From Bacillota bacterium (GTDB lineage: Bacteria > Bacillota_A > Clostridia > DSM-8532): a stretch of 13,739 bases of DNA. A model generated the notes under the pieces. It worked only from the letters and a program-made list of their open reading frames with translations, was not told the DNA's origin and ran no database searches. A program made the translations under genes and the position numbers. This document shows positions 5,329-12,388 of this stretch, piece after piece (the stretch's first letter is position 1; each line of letters begins with the position of its first letter). Location of the stretch: assembly GCA_023424865.1 (NCBI GenBank), contig JAFADM010000229.1:1-13739 (forward strand), read 5' to 3'.

Positions 5329-6787
5329 TATCTGAATAAGAACGCAGATTTTCATTCAGAATGCGTACCACCTCGTCCATGCAATCTGCAAATCTGTGAA
5401 ACTGTTTGACGATTGGAGCGCGCTTTGTCTTATCCTGCAGCGTTTCAAGTTTGCAGCCAAAAGCGCCGCCAAGCGTTTCCAAATTGTAGTCACCGTACAG
5501 CCGCATCATTTCATCGCGTTCTTCCTGGGAATGGACGTCTTTAACCCAATGACCACCGTTCCACAAGTAATTTGTAATTCGGTATTCCTTACGCACTTCC
5601 TCTAAAAACGTAAAATCCGGGTTCATTTCCAGAGCTTTTTCAAGAAATGCTTGGCAACCGCCGCTGTTGGTGGCTAAATTTACAATATAAACCTCGTAGG
5701 CAAAAAAGTTGCCGTCAAACTCTTCTGGCTTCATAGTGTCGTATTTGCCGGTTGCAATGTCGTTCGCCAATGCACGGAAGGCCTCCGCTCCAAATACATA
5801 ATCCTGTGTTTTTGTATTTAGCAATTGGGACAGCTGCTGTATTACATTACGATAAATTTGCTTAAGTGAAACTTCACGCTTTTTCTGTCCTACTATTATC
5901 CAACCGTGAATATCTGTTTGCTCGTTTTTATAAAAATCTTCGTCAAGGACCAACCGCTCCGGCTCTGTTTTATTATCACTTAAATATAAGAGGGTATTGC
6001 CATCACCTTCATAACCTATAATGGCGCCTTTAGGGCACCCATGATACCATATAACAGGTATGCCCCTGTCAATACTGGAGGTTATCTTTTTAATAAAATG
6101 CCCAGGGTCCGCCTGAAGCTCGCGCTCCGAAAAAGCTTCAGCGGAATAGCCAATTTTATCGAATACCTTTACAAGACTACGCAATCCTAAATAATAGTCC
6201 GATGCACTGTCATCTTTAAAGTCACCAAGCGGATAAAACTGTGCGAAGACGTCACCTGTTATGCCTGCAAAAAGCGTATAGTCGGCAAACGTCATTTCTC
6301 CAAGGCAGCCCATTACATACCGTGCAACCCCGTTGAAATGGTAGTTTTCACCGAACCAACTGTTAACAAGCGGAGGAATATTGGGAATCACTTTTGTACT
6401 CATATTAAAACCTCCTTGCACTTCAATTCTTAAGAAAATAGGCGCGTAATACTTCGTACTATCAGGCCTGCGCTTCGCCTCAGATGGTGTAACGCCGTGA
6501 AATCGCGTAAACGCCTTAGTAAAACTTTCAGGCGTGTCATAACCACATTTCAAGGCGATATCAATAATTTTAGCGTCCCCTCGAGCAAATTCCTCTCCCG
6601 CCAGCGTTAGCTTCCTAAAGCGAATATAATCAGCCACTGTAACTCCGGTTACAATACTGAATATGCGCTGAAAATTCGCACTCGACGAATACGCTTGCTT
6701 GGCAACATTATCATTATTCAAATCCTCGTCAAAAAGATGAGCTTCTATATAATTCAGCGCACGTTGAATGCTTTGTATCCAGTCCAA
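5321..6787 (-). CDS. AraC-family regulator fused to a papain-like/BtrH-like domain
   Basis: A 488-residue protein. Residues 1-105 are a double helix-turn-helix AraC domain placed N-terminally (LDWIQSIQRALNYIEAHL, SSSANFQRIFSIVTG, DIALKCGYDTPESFTKAF, GVTPSEAKR). Residues about 129-300 resemble a BtrH/C39-like papain fold (ENYHFNGVARYVMGCLGE, GIPVIWYHG, AIIGYEGDG, GWIIVGQKK). The position where a catalytic Cys is expected carries Phe-Asn, so it is probably a ligand-binding pseudo-enzyme. The rest is helical and rich in aromatics. I choose the TTG at 6787: AAGGGGTG lies just upstream, and codons before it fall on the -10 box, so the longer frame from 6820 cannot be translated from this promoter. 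An internal ribosome site and ATG lie at the domain junction (separate entry). The fold assignment is uncertain. Confidence 0.75.
   Translation of the reverse strand: MDWIQSIQRALNYIEAHLFDEDLNNDNVAKQAYSSSANFQRIFSIVTGVTVADYIRFRKLTLAGEEFARGDAKIIDIALKCGYDTPESFTKAFTRFHGVTPSEAKRRPDSTKYYAPIFLRIEVQGGFNMSTKVIPNIPPLVNSWFGENYHFNGVARYVMGCLGEMTFADYTLFAGITGDVFAQFYPLGDFKDDSASDYYLGLRSLVKVFDKIGYSAEAFSERELQADPGHFIKKITSSIDRGIPVIWYHGCPKGAIIGYEGDGNTLLYLSDNKTEPERLVLDEDFYKNEQTDIHGWIIVGQKKREVSLKQIYRNVIQQLSQLLNTKTQDYVFGAEAFRALANDIATGKYDTMKPEEFDGNFFAYEVYIVNLATNSGGCQAFLEKALEMNPDFTFLEEVRKEYRITNYLWNGGHWVKDVHSQEERDEMMRLYGDYNLETLGGAFGCKLETLQDKTKRAPIVKQFHRFADCMDEVVRILNENLRSYSDNE
6401..6417 (-). promoter_or_regulatory. Internal Shine-Dalgarno and in-frame ATG at the domain junction
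   Basis: AAGGAGG (plus 6411-6417) lies 7 nt before an in-frame ATG (6401-6403), exactly where the AraC HTH domain ends. Here the SD is read as Gln-Gly-Gly. Initiation here would give a 360-residue protein lacking the DNA-binding domain. The site is a better match to consensus than that of the full-length start (TTG with AAGGGGTG). Confidence 0.55.
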
Positions 6788-6808
6788 GCTATCACCCCTT
6801 CCTAGATA

Positions 6809-6837
6809 ATTATAGTACAAAAGCTTCAGCTTATCCT
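6809..6837 (-). promoter_or_regulatory. Promoter of the AraC/papain-like gene with palindrome in the spacer
   Basis: On the minus strand a perfect -10 TATAAT (6809-6814) lies 17 bp from a poor -35, AGGATA (6832-6837). The spacer holds a 12-bp palindrome, AAGCT-tc-AGCTT (6821-6832). The transcript would start near 6802, about 15 nt before the TTG. A weak -35 with a nearby dyad suggests control by a bound regulator, perhaps the gene product itself. Confidence 0.45.
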
Positions 6838-6863
6838 GTCACAGAATGCTCGTCAGTGTCCGG

Positions 6864-7046
6864 TTAAAGAGCTATAAAAATAGGCTTTACAGCCTTAATA
6901 AAAGCATTACCCAAAACTCAGGATAATGTCACTTCTGCAAGCAAAGCAGGCGCTATTGATGGAATAATATTTTTTTTATAATTAAGAGGATGGGATAAAT
7001 TAATCAGACTAGAACGCTTACCAAAGGGTACTTCTTTTTGATCGAT
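6864..7046 (-). other. Intergenic region with a decayed coding-like stretch
   Basis: The gap between the GH43 stop (7201) and the AraC start (6787) is about 410 nt and holds no intact gene. In one minus-strand frame, a stretch reads like protein (IIPSIAPALLAEVTLS, then VLGNAFIKAVKPIFIAL) but contains a TGA at 6918-6920 and no start. It may be a gene relic. A weak 5-bp hairpin AGGCT/AGCCT (6882-6895) with TTTTT behind it on the minus strand could terminate GH43 transcripts. The rest is AT-rich with nothing I can name. Confidence 0.2.
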
Positions 7047-7113
7047 TTATGGTTTTATTATGCTTTTATGAGAGATGTTAAAATTTCTTAAAAGATTCGA
7101 AAGAATTATATAT

Positions 7114-7154
7114 TATGCCCCCAAGTATCTTTTTTGAAGATACTTGGGGGCATA
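7114..7154. repeat. Perfect 18-bp hairpin downstream of GH43
   Basis: The arms TATGCCCCCAAGTATCTT (7114-7131) and its exact complement (7137-7154) enclose the 5-nt loop TTTTG. It lies 47 nt past the GH43 stop. The stem is far stronger than the other terminators here, but neither strand has a U-tract directly after it. It may be a transcript 3'-end stabiliser, a weak terminator or a mobile-repeat remnant. Confidence 0.6.
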
Positions 7155-7200
7155 CGGCCTTTACTTAGCACTTTATCAAAAGGAGAGCACATCGTTCTTA

Positions 7201-8283
7201 TTAGGCAAAGTCCTCTATTCTCCATTCATCTTTCCAATCAATGAATCCCATTTCTCCGTCAAAGGTTAATGGCAGCCACACATAATCTGAGATGACTGTG
7301 TTCATTTGAGGAAGCTGCTCCACTCCATTTTCCTCCAGCCTCCTTGCGATACAACCCCAATCTGCCTTTTCCGATGATGCCGGATTATATGATTTTTCAA
7401 AACACCCGGCATACATTTCATATGGCAGGAACATCTGATTCGGCAACCATCGATCTGCACAAGCAATGTATAAATCTTTTTTGCCTGCGACACGAAACAC
7501 ACTGGATATTTGGGAGTGAAAGGAAGTCATTGATATGTCATGCCGGTGGGGATTTCCCACTATATTATAAGGCCCATGCCAATTATCTGAAATTGCCAGC
7601 TCAGAAGGATTAGGATAATAACCGGTCGTCCCTGATGTAAGAAGATAATGTTTTCCATTCCTGATAAAATGAGCTGCCGCTTCTCTTACATAGGGCGGAT
7701 AACCATTTTTAAAATGCTCGGTATAATAGCCGCTTACATCCAGGTAATCATCCGTCAGTTCCGCAATAATTGTTTCTGTATGTACTTTTTCAAAGATATA
7801 ATAGGCTTTGCCGGTAGTTTCATCAACCTGAAGATCAAAGTCGCCTGCGCTAAATCCAAGTGGCAGTAACCTTTCTCTCACTATCTCATAAGGGCCTAAG
7901 AATTGATCTGCCTGTAATACTGTTGATTTTTGGGTGCCGTCAGCAAACATAACCTTTATCCAGCAGACATACTTTTTAGTCTTCCTGTTGAATAGGATAT
8001 GCGGACGTTCGGCTTTGGACTTGGGATGTAGTGTGGAATTTTCATCATCACATACGGGTGGAATGAACAGGCCTTTATCCTCCCAATTGTATAAATCCTG
8101 CGATGCATAGCATCTCATTCCCCAATGTCTTATTCCATTCTTACCATCGGTATGCTCCTTGTTCTCACCATACCAATAATATGTACCATCTTGATAAAAC
8201 ACACTGCCTCCATGAGCGTGTATTCTTTTTCCTTCCGTGTCCAGCCATACTTTACCTGGATTAAATGATGTATATTTAGTCAT
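7201..8283 (-). CDS. Glycoside hydrolase family 43, exo-beta-1,3-galactanase-like
   Basis: A 360-residue five-bladed propeller glycosidase without signal peptide, so probably cytoplasmic. Residues 7-15 read FNPGKVWLD, 22-26 HAHGG, and 35-41 YYWYGEN. Residues 91-95 are AERPH, with Glu92 as a candidate catalytic residue. SAGDFDLQVDE (145-155) contains the Asp that tunes the acid. VREAAAHF (199-206) has Glu201 as likely general acid, and IAELTDDYLDVSG is typical of subfamily 24. As in that subfamily, the usual Asp base is replaced (Ala-His-Gly-Gly). Substrates there are beta-1,3-galactans of arabinogalactan; other galactosides are possible. I start at the ATG at 8283 with AAGGAGA 10 nt upstream, rather than at 8358. 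GH4 lies 157 nt upstream on the same strand, probably co-regulated. Confidence 0.82.
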   Translation of the reverse strand: MTKYTSFNPGKVWLDTEGKRIHAHGGSVFYQDGTYYWYGENKEHTDGKNGIRHWGMRCYASQDLYNWEDKGLFIPPVCDDENSTLHPKSKAERPHILFNRKTKKYVCWIKVMFADGTQKSTVLQADQFLGPYEIVRERLLPLGFSAGDFDLQVDETTGKAYYIFEKVHTETIIAELTDDYLDVSGYYTEHFKNGYPPYVREAAAHFIRNGKHYLLTSGTTGYYPNPSELAISDNWHGPYNIVGNPHRHDISMTSFHSQISSVFRVAGKKDLYIACADRWLPNQMFLPYEMYAGCFEKSYNPASSEKADWGCIARRLEENGVEQLPQMNTVISDYVWLPLTFDGEMGFIDWKDEWRIEDFA

Positions 8284-8440
8284 GCTAATACTTATCTCCT
8301 TCCATTTATTGTTGTTTCCAATAAATCTGTTTCCGGTAACCATAAACATTTTAAGCATAATAAATTTAGCATATTATATATTAATTTCATTATTATTACA
8401 TATTTTCTGCCGCATTATAAATTGAAAAACAACAATTAAT

Positions 8441-9796
8441 TTAAAATATAAACTGAGGCAGGAATTCCTTGTTTGCTTCAAGCAGTTCGGTTGTGAGTTC
8501 TTCTGCAATTTCCTTATTCTGCACCTGTGGCGAAATAGCTATTGCACGCACTACAAGCTGCCGCTCCCCCGTTATTGCCGCTTTTACAGAGGTCTCTTGT
8601 TCATCAATTATGGTAAGCATGTACCCTGTAAGGCTTGGCGGTACTTCTCCACTGACTAATGGAAAAATTCCACTTCCATTTATTTCAGCCCATGTCTCTA
8701 CAATAACATCCATCGGAAGATTGCTGATCTGCCCTTTATTTGGCATTGCTACAATGCATCTGGCCGGTGTTCCTGTATGTAAGGCTTCAATAATCACTGA
8801 AAGGCCTTCATTTGAAAGCTTCATTTCAGGCAGCTCAGCTTTACGTTCTATGACTCCTTTAATTTTTTCAATCTGCTCATTCCTCAAAAGCTGCCGTCTC
8901 GGCAAAACACCCTTTCTTCTTATGTGATGCTTTTCAAGAATTTCAGGGCGGCTGCAATAATACGGAAAATTTTCAGCTACATGATTAGAGCCGCCTACCG
9001 GAAAATAGCCAAATCTCTCAAACAGCTCAAAATTAAAATAGTATTCCATGTTCTTCCCGACAAGAGCTTTCATTATATCGTCATCAACAGTATTTGTAAT
9101 AACTTTTTCACTATGGGAGATATAATCTTGTACATATTCTTTTAAAGAAAGCTGCGCGTCTATTGGTCTGCCTTTACAGGTAATATTTTTAAGCCATGTA
9201 TAATGATTTACGCCAACGCTGACGGCACTAATGTCTTTAGGCTCAACCTTAAAATAATTTGACAGCATAGAAATGGTTCCGGAATAATTGTGACACAGGC
9301 CTACACACTTAATGGAGGTCATCATGGTAATGGCTCTTGTAAGCTGAGAGAGTGGATTGGTTACATGAATCATCCACGCATCAGGACAAAGCCTTTCCAT
9401 CTTACGTGCTATATCTATAAAAACCGGTACGTTCCTAAGTGTTCTCGATATCCCTCCCGGTCCCACAGTGTCTCCAACAGTGTGGTAAATTCCATATTTT
9501 TCAGGAATGGTATAATCTTTATGCATTGCCTCAAAACCGCCTGTGGATATAGATACACATACATAGTCAGCACTTTGAAGAGCCGATTCAAGCTCCTCTA
9601 CGGTAATCCTCCAGCCGCAGCCTATTTTATCAGCCATAATTTCGCAATACGTTTTAAGATCCTCCGCTGCCTTGCTGTCCGTATCAACAAGAACCAAATG
9701 ACTGTCCTTCAGGCTTTCTCTTAAAAAAAGATCTCCCGCAAGTGTTGGGGTCCATGCATAACTGCCCCCACCTATAAAAACGACTTTGCATCCCAT
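8441..9796 (-). CDS. Glycoside hydrolase family 4 (NAD+/Mn2+-dependent), LplD-like
   Basis: A 451-residue GH4 enzyme that cleaves glycosides by NAD+-dependent oxidation and elimination in the cytoplasm. The NAD motif is FIGGGSYAWTP (7-17). IPEKYGIYHTVGDTVGPGG (97-115) and TNPLS (146-150) are family signatures. Metal ligands are expected at Cys168 and His198 (GLCHNYSG, GVNHYTWL). The Cys-His pair points to non-phosphorylated substrates, unlike the Cys-Asn of 6-phospho-glycosidases. The GDTVGPGG and AMPNKGQISNLP segments resemble B. subtilis LplD, an alpha-galacturonidase, so a uronic acid or galactoside substrate is plausible but not certain. Start: ATG at 9796 with AAGGAGA 10 nt upstream; the longer frame from 9844 is unlikely. 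A divergent AraC regulator starts 186 nt away. Confidence 0.85.
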   Translation of the reverse strand: MGCKVVFIGGGSYAWTPTLAGDLFLRESLKDSHLVLVDTDSKAAEDLKTYCEIMADKIGCGWRITVEELESALQSADYVCVSISTGGFEAMHKDYTIPEKYGIYHTVGDTVGPGGISRTLRNVPVFIDIARKMERLCPDAWMIHVTNPLSQLTRAITMMTSIKCVGLCHNYSGTISMLSNYFKVEPKDISAVSVGVNHYTWLKNITCKGRPIDAQLSLKEYVQDYISHSEKVITNTVDDDIMKALVGKNMEYYFNFELFERFGYFPVGGSNHVAENFPYYCSRPEILEKHHIRRKGVLPRRQLLRNEQIEKIKGVIERKAELPEMKLSNEGLSVIIEALHTGTPARCIVAMPNKGQISNLPMDVIVETWAEINGSGIFPLVSGEVPPSLTGYMLTIIDEQETSVKAAITGERQLVVRAIAISPQVQNKEIAEELTTELLEANKEFLPQFIF

Positions 9797-9869
9797 TTCT
9801 TTGCTTCTCCTTACCTTATTGGCTGCTATTATCTTAATGTGCATCGAATAGCAGAAACCTTAAATTCAG

Positions 9870-9961
9870 AATATAACACTAGCTCAAAAAAATCCTAAAT
9901 GTTCGTGGTGATATTTTAAAAAACTAACTTATTTTGCGTTTTTAATGGATTATGATACACT
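9870..9961. promoter_or_regulatory. Divergent promoter region, GH4 / AraC
   Basis: For GH4 (minus strand) an extended -10, TGTTATATT, has its core at 9870-9875, with no good -35. For the AraC gene (plus) two overlapping options exist: TTGCGT (9934-9939) with TACACT (9956-9961) at 16 bp, or TATGAT (9951-9956) with a poor -35. Both AraC options start transcripts after 9960. That rules out the ATG at 9952 and favours 9982. Weak -35 boxes suit an AraC-activated locus. Confidence 0.4.
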
Positions 9962-9981
9962 ATAAACGGGTGAAAAACAGT

Positions 9982-10830
9982 ATGGAAGAAATCAGCATCG
10001 TTAGAACAAACAACTTATATGTTGTATATAAAAATACCGCAAGTAACCAAATACCTATGCAGCATTATCATGATGCCTATGAAATTGTTTTTTTTATCAA
10101 TATAGATTTAGAGGTGTTTATAAAGGATACCCGTTATGAAATTCACGATGGGGATATTATTTTTATAAACGAGTTGGACATACACCGTTTTATTTATAAA
10201 GAAACCTCTACTGCCTACAACCGTTATCTCATTAATTTTAAGAAGGATTACATCTTTCCTAATTTAAAAGCAGCAGGGATTGAGTGTATCTTAGACGATT
10301 TAAAGGAGAGCCGGTATGCACATGCATCAACTACCTTAAAAGAAAGAAGTGAACTGGAATTTCTGTTTAAATCGATGCTAACCGCTAAAAATCTTTATTC
10401 CGGAACACTTCCTAACTCATTCCAGGAAGCAAATTTAAAATCATATCTACTTCTGATACTCATACGAATCTGGCATATTACAAAAAATAACAAAAAGCGA
10501 AATAGTATGACTAAGAAGGGAAAGCTAGTAAAAGAGCTTATAATGTTTGTTGATAAAAACTATATGTCAGAAATCAGTCTGAAAATGCTTGAGGAAAATT
10601 TCCATTTAGATCGCTATCATATCAGTCATGTTTTCAAGGATATAACTGATTTCTCAATCATAGAATACGTTCAGCAGCGAAGGGTAATAGAAGCACAAAA
10701 GATGCTTAAATATTCCAATAAAGAAATTGTTGATATTTGCTTTGATTGTGGCTTTAATAATATACAGCACTTTCATCGGGTGTTTAAAAAAATATCTGGC
10801 ATAACTCCTAATAAGTACAGGAAATTATAA
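9982..10830 (+). CDS. AraC-family regulator with N-terminal cupin domain
   Basis: A 282-residue classical AraC/XylS regulator. Residues 1-110 form a cupin sugar-sensing domain (MQHYHDAYEIVFFIN at 26-40 with the His-x-His and Glu cluster, GDIIFINELDIHRF at 57-70). Residues about 182-282 hold the two helix-turn-helix units (ISLKMLEENFHLDRYHISHV, FKDITDFSIIEYVQ, EIVDICFDCGFNNIQHFHRV, FKKISGITPNKYRK). It is divergent from GH4/GH43, so it is the likely activator of those genes in response to a released sugar. The start is a judgement: ATG at 9982 has GGGTG 9 nt upstream and lies after the probable promoter. The ATG at 9952 would add 10 residues but overlaps the -10 box. Confidence 0.85.
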   Translation: MEEISIVRTNNLYVVYKNTASNQIPMQHYHDAYEIVFFINIDLEVFIKDTRYEIHDGDIIFINELDIHRFIYKETSTAYNRYLINFKKDYIFPNLKAAGIECILDDLKESRYAHASTTLKERSELEFLFKSMLTAKNLYSGTLPNSFQEANLKSYLLLILIRIWHITKNNKKRNSMTKKGKLVKELIMFVDKNYMSEISLKMLEENFHLDRYHISHVFKDITDFSIIEYVQQRRVIEAQKMLKYSNKEIVDICFDCGFNNIQHFHRVFKKISGITPNKYRKL

Positions 10831-10907
10831 ATCACTCTTCCAAATGCAATACTTAAGAAACAACTCACCAATCTGACCTTCTAATTTACATAACCATGGC
10901 ATCACTG

Positions 10908-11174
10908 CTAATGATTATCATTGTTTATTTGAATCGGAAGGAGTATATTACATTCGTCGTTCACGCCATCGTGCTCCATATCGTCGTCAAAAATTTCAAA
11001 ATTTCCTGGCAAAAGATCAAGGTTAAGCAGGTATCCAGATTCGGGCAACCATTGTGTATACGCATATCTGCTCATAGTTCCACGTGATTTTTCTCTGAAT
11101 TTTGCAAATAAACTTTCTGAAAAATCCTTTACTGTAAGGTGAGACGGAACATTACTAGCATCTGTTACCTTCAA
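10908..11174 (-). CDS. Short GyrI-like effector-binding-domain protein
   Basis: An 88-residue protein that resembles the second half of the GyrI-like/AraC effector-binding domain. It has VPSHLTVKDFSESLFAKF (9-26), YAYTQWLPESGYLLN (37-51), FEIFDDD (59-65) and a final NILLPIQ. Full GyrI-like domains are about 150 residues built from two similar halves; only one is present and no HTH is attached. The start is TTG at 11174 with a strong AGGAGG 8 nt upstream, so it may be expressed as it is. It could be a stand-alone small-molecule binding protein or the tail of a lost AraC-GyrI regulator. It lies between two AraC genes and converges with the first. Acidic C-terminus, soluble. Confidence 0.6.
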   Translation of the reverse strand: MKVTDASNVPSHLTVKDFSESLFAKFREKSRGTMSRYAYTQWLPESGYLLNLDLLPGNFEIFDDDMEHDGVNDECNILLPIQINNDNH

Positions 11175-11414
11175 TACTCTAACCTCCTCTCCTCAACGTA
11201 CAATATACCGAAATTTAAGTCTATAAAACTGACTATAATTATCCTCTTACGTCGTTTTCTTAATTTAGTTCCTGCTGTATAGCAAGAGGTCCAGTCTCCA
11301 TTTGAATGCTCAAACAGAACACAGGTTTAAGTCCTCGATCTGAAAGGATTTGGAAATTCTTTGCTGGAACCGGTTTTTGATATATGCAGTCAAGAACATT
11401 GGCAGAATCAATAG

Positions 11415-11420
11415 TATAAT
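11415..11420 (+). promoter_or_regulatory. -10 box of the AraC-GHKL gene
   Basis: A perfect TATAAT lies 23 nt before the ATG. No -35 resembling TTGACA is found 16-18 bp upstream, which suggests activator dependence. Confidence 0.4.
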
Positions 11421-11442
11421 ATCAAAAGTGAGGTGAAGGTTC

Positions 11443-12360
11443 ATGAACAACGATATACTGGAGAAGGTGTTAGCTTATGTAGATGCCCATATACAGCAGA
11501 AAATTAATTTATGTGATTTATCCGAAATAGCCGGATACAGTCCTTTTTACTTTAGCAGGCTATTTTCAGAGACCATTGGAATGCCTGTTACCGGTTATAT
11601 CCGAATTCGCAAACTCCAGCATGCCGTCGTTTCCTTGCTGGAAGGACACAAGGTCGTCGATGTGGCGCTTTCATATTCATTTGACTCACACGAGGGATTT
11701 ACACGTTCCTTTACACAGCTTTTCGGTTCAACCCCCAGCACAGTCAGGAAGTTTTTAACTTCTTACGCCGTGCCTGCTTATATCATACCAAACATCTCAA
11801 ATAGGAGGGTCAGTATGGAGACCATGAACTCAATGGATTTAAAGCACAATATGCATCAGCTTGTTTTTGAAGTCCTTGTAAATTCTCTTGATGAAGCCAG
11901 AGCCGGATATTGCACAAAAATTGGAGTTGCACTTCTGTCTGGTAACAGGGCAAAAATCACCGATAATGGAAGAGGTCTGCCCTTATCCAGAAATTTGCAT
12001 GCAAGCAAAGCTGTAATGGATAAAATTTTAGCAGGAAGTCCCATAACAAATGTGGAGTACAGCCAAATGGGCGACCTTTCTCTGGCCGGAATGCAAACGG
12101 TTAATTCGTTGTGTAATGCTTTGCAAATTACCGTTAACAGGGACGGCAATCAATTTAAACAGGATTACATTCGCGGCATTGCTCAGCATGACCTGCACAT
12201 AAGCGATGCAGTGTGCCTATCGGGAACGGAGATTATTTTAAGACCGGATAAATCCTTATTTGGAGACACTCTATTTTCAAAAGAAGTAATTTGGGATTGG
12301 CTGGAGAAGAAGTCGGCAGATATCTTAAATCTTAAAATTAATGTTTATGGTGTTGATTAG
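11443..12360 (+). CDS. AraC-family regulator fused to a GyrB-like GHKL ATPase domain
   Basis: A 305-residue fusion. Residues 1-107 are an N-terminal AraC double helix-turn-helix (INLCDLSEIAGYSPFYFSRL, DVALSYSFDSHEGFTRSF, GSTPSTVRKF). Residues 125-305 align by eye with the ATPase domain of DNA gyrase B. HQLVFEVLVNSLDEARAGYC (138-157) carries the catalytic Glu143 and Mg-binding Asn147, KITDNGRGLP is at 171-180, and SGTEIILRPD (260-269) matches the lid-side GT motif. The ATP-lid glycines (GLHGVG in gyrase) are replaced by GDLSLAG (210-216), so ATP binding or hydrolysis may be altered. The start ATG has GAGGTG 7 nt upstream. A second ribosome site and ATG open the ATPase domain (separate entry). 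The role is unknown; ATP sensing or protein interaction is inference. Confidence 0.8.
   Translation: MNNDILEKVLAYVDAHIQQKINLCDLSEIAGYSPFYFSRLFSETIGMPVTGYIRIRKLQHAVVSLLEGHKVVDVALSYSFDSHEGFTRSFTQLFGSTPSTVRKFLTSYAVPAYIIPNISNRRVSMETMNSMDLKHNMHQLVFEVLVNSLDEARAGYCTKIGVALLSGNRAKITDNGRGLPLSRNLHASKAVMDKILAGSPITNVEYSQMGDLSLAGMQTVNSLCNALQITVNRDGNQFKQDYIRGIAQHDLHISDAVCLSGTEIILRPDKSLFGDTLFSKEVIWDWLEKKSADILNLKINVYGVD
11803..11817 (+). promoter_or_regulatory. Internal Shine-Dalgarno and in-frame ATG at the ATPase domain start
   Basis: AGGAGG (11803-11808) lies 6 nt before an in-frame ATG (11815-11817), just after the HTH domain. Here the SD is read as Arg-Arg. Initiation here would give a free 181-residue GHKL domain. 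The match to the anti-SD is better than at the full-length start. Confidence 0.55.
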
Positions 12361-12388
12361 TAGTCGGGCAATGCAGTTGTAACAAATT

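Noticed and set aside
6788..6820. Longer start for the AraC/papain-like gene at 6820
   Set aside because: The extra codons coincide with a TATAAT box and the Shine-Dalgarno of the TTG at 6787.
8284..8358. 25-residue N-terminal extension of GH43
   Set aside because: The ATG at 8283 has a good ribosome site directly before the conserved FNPGKVW segment; the extension shows no signal peptide pattern.
8469..9724. Several plus-strand open frames opposite GH4
   Set aside because: They are shadows of the GH4 gene, without ribosome sites or recognisable domains.
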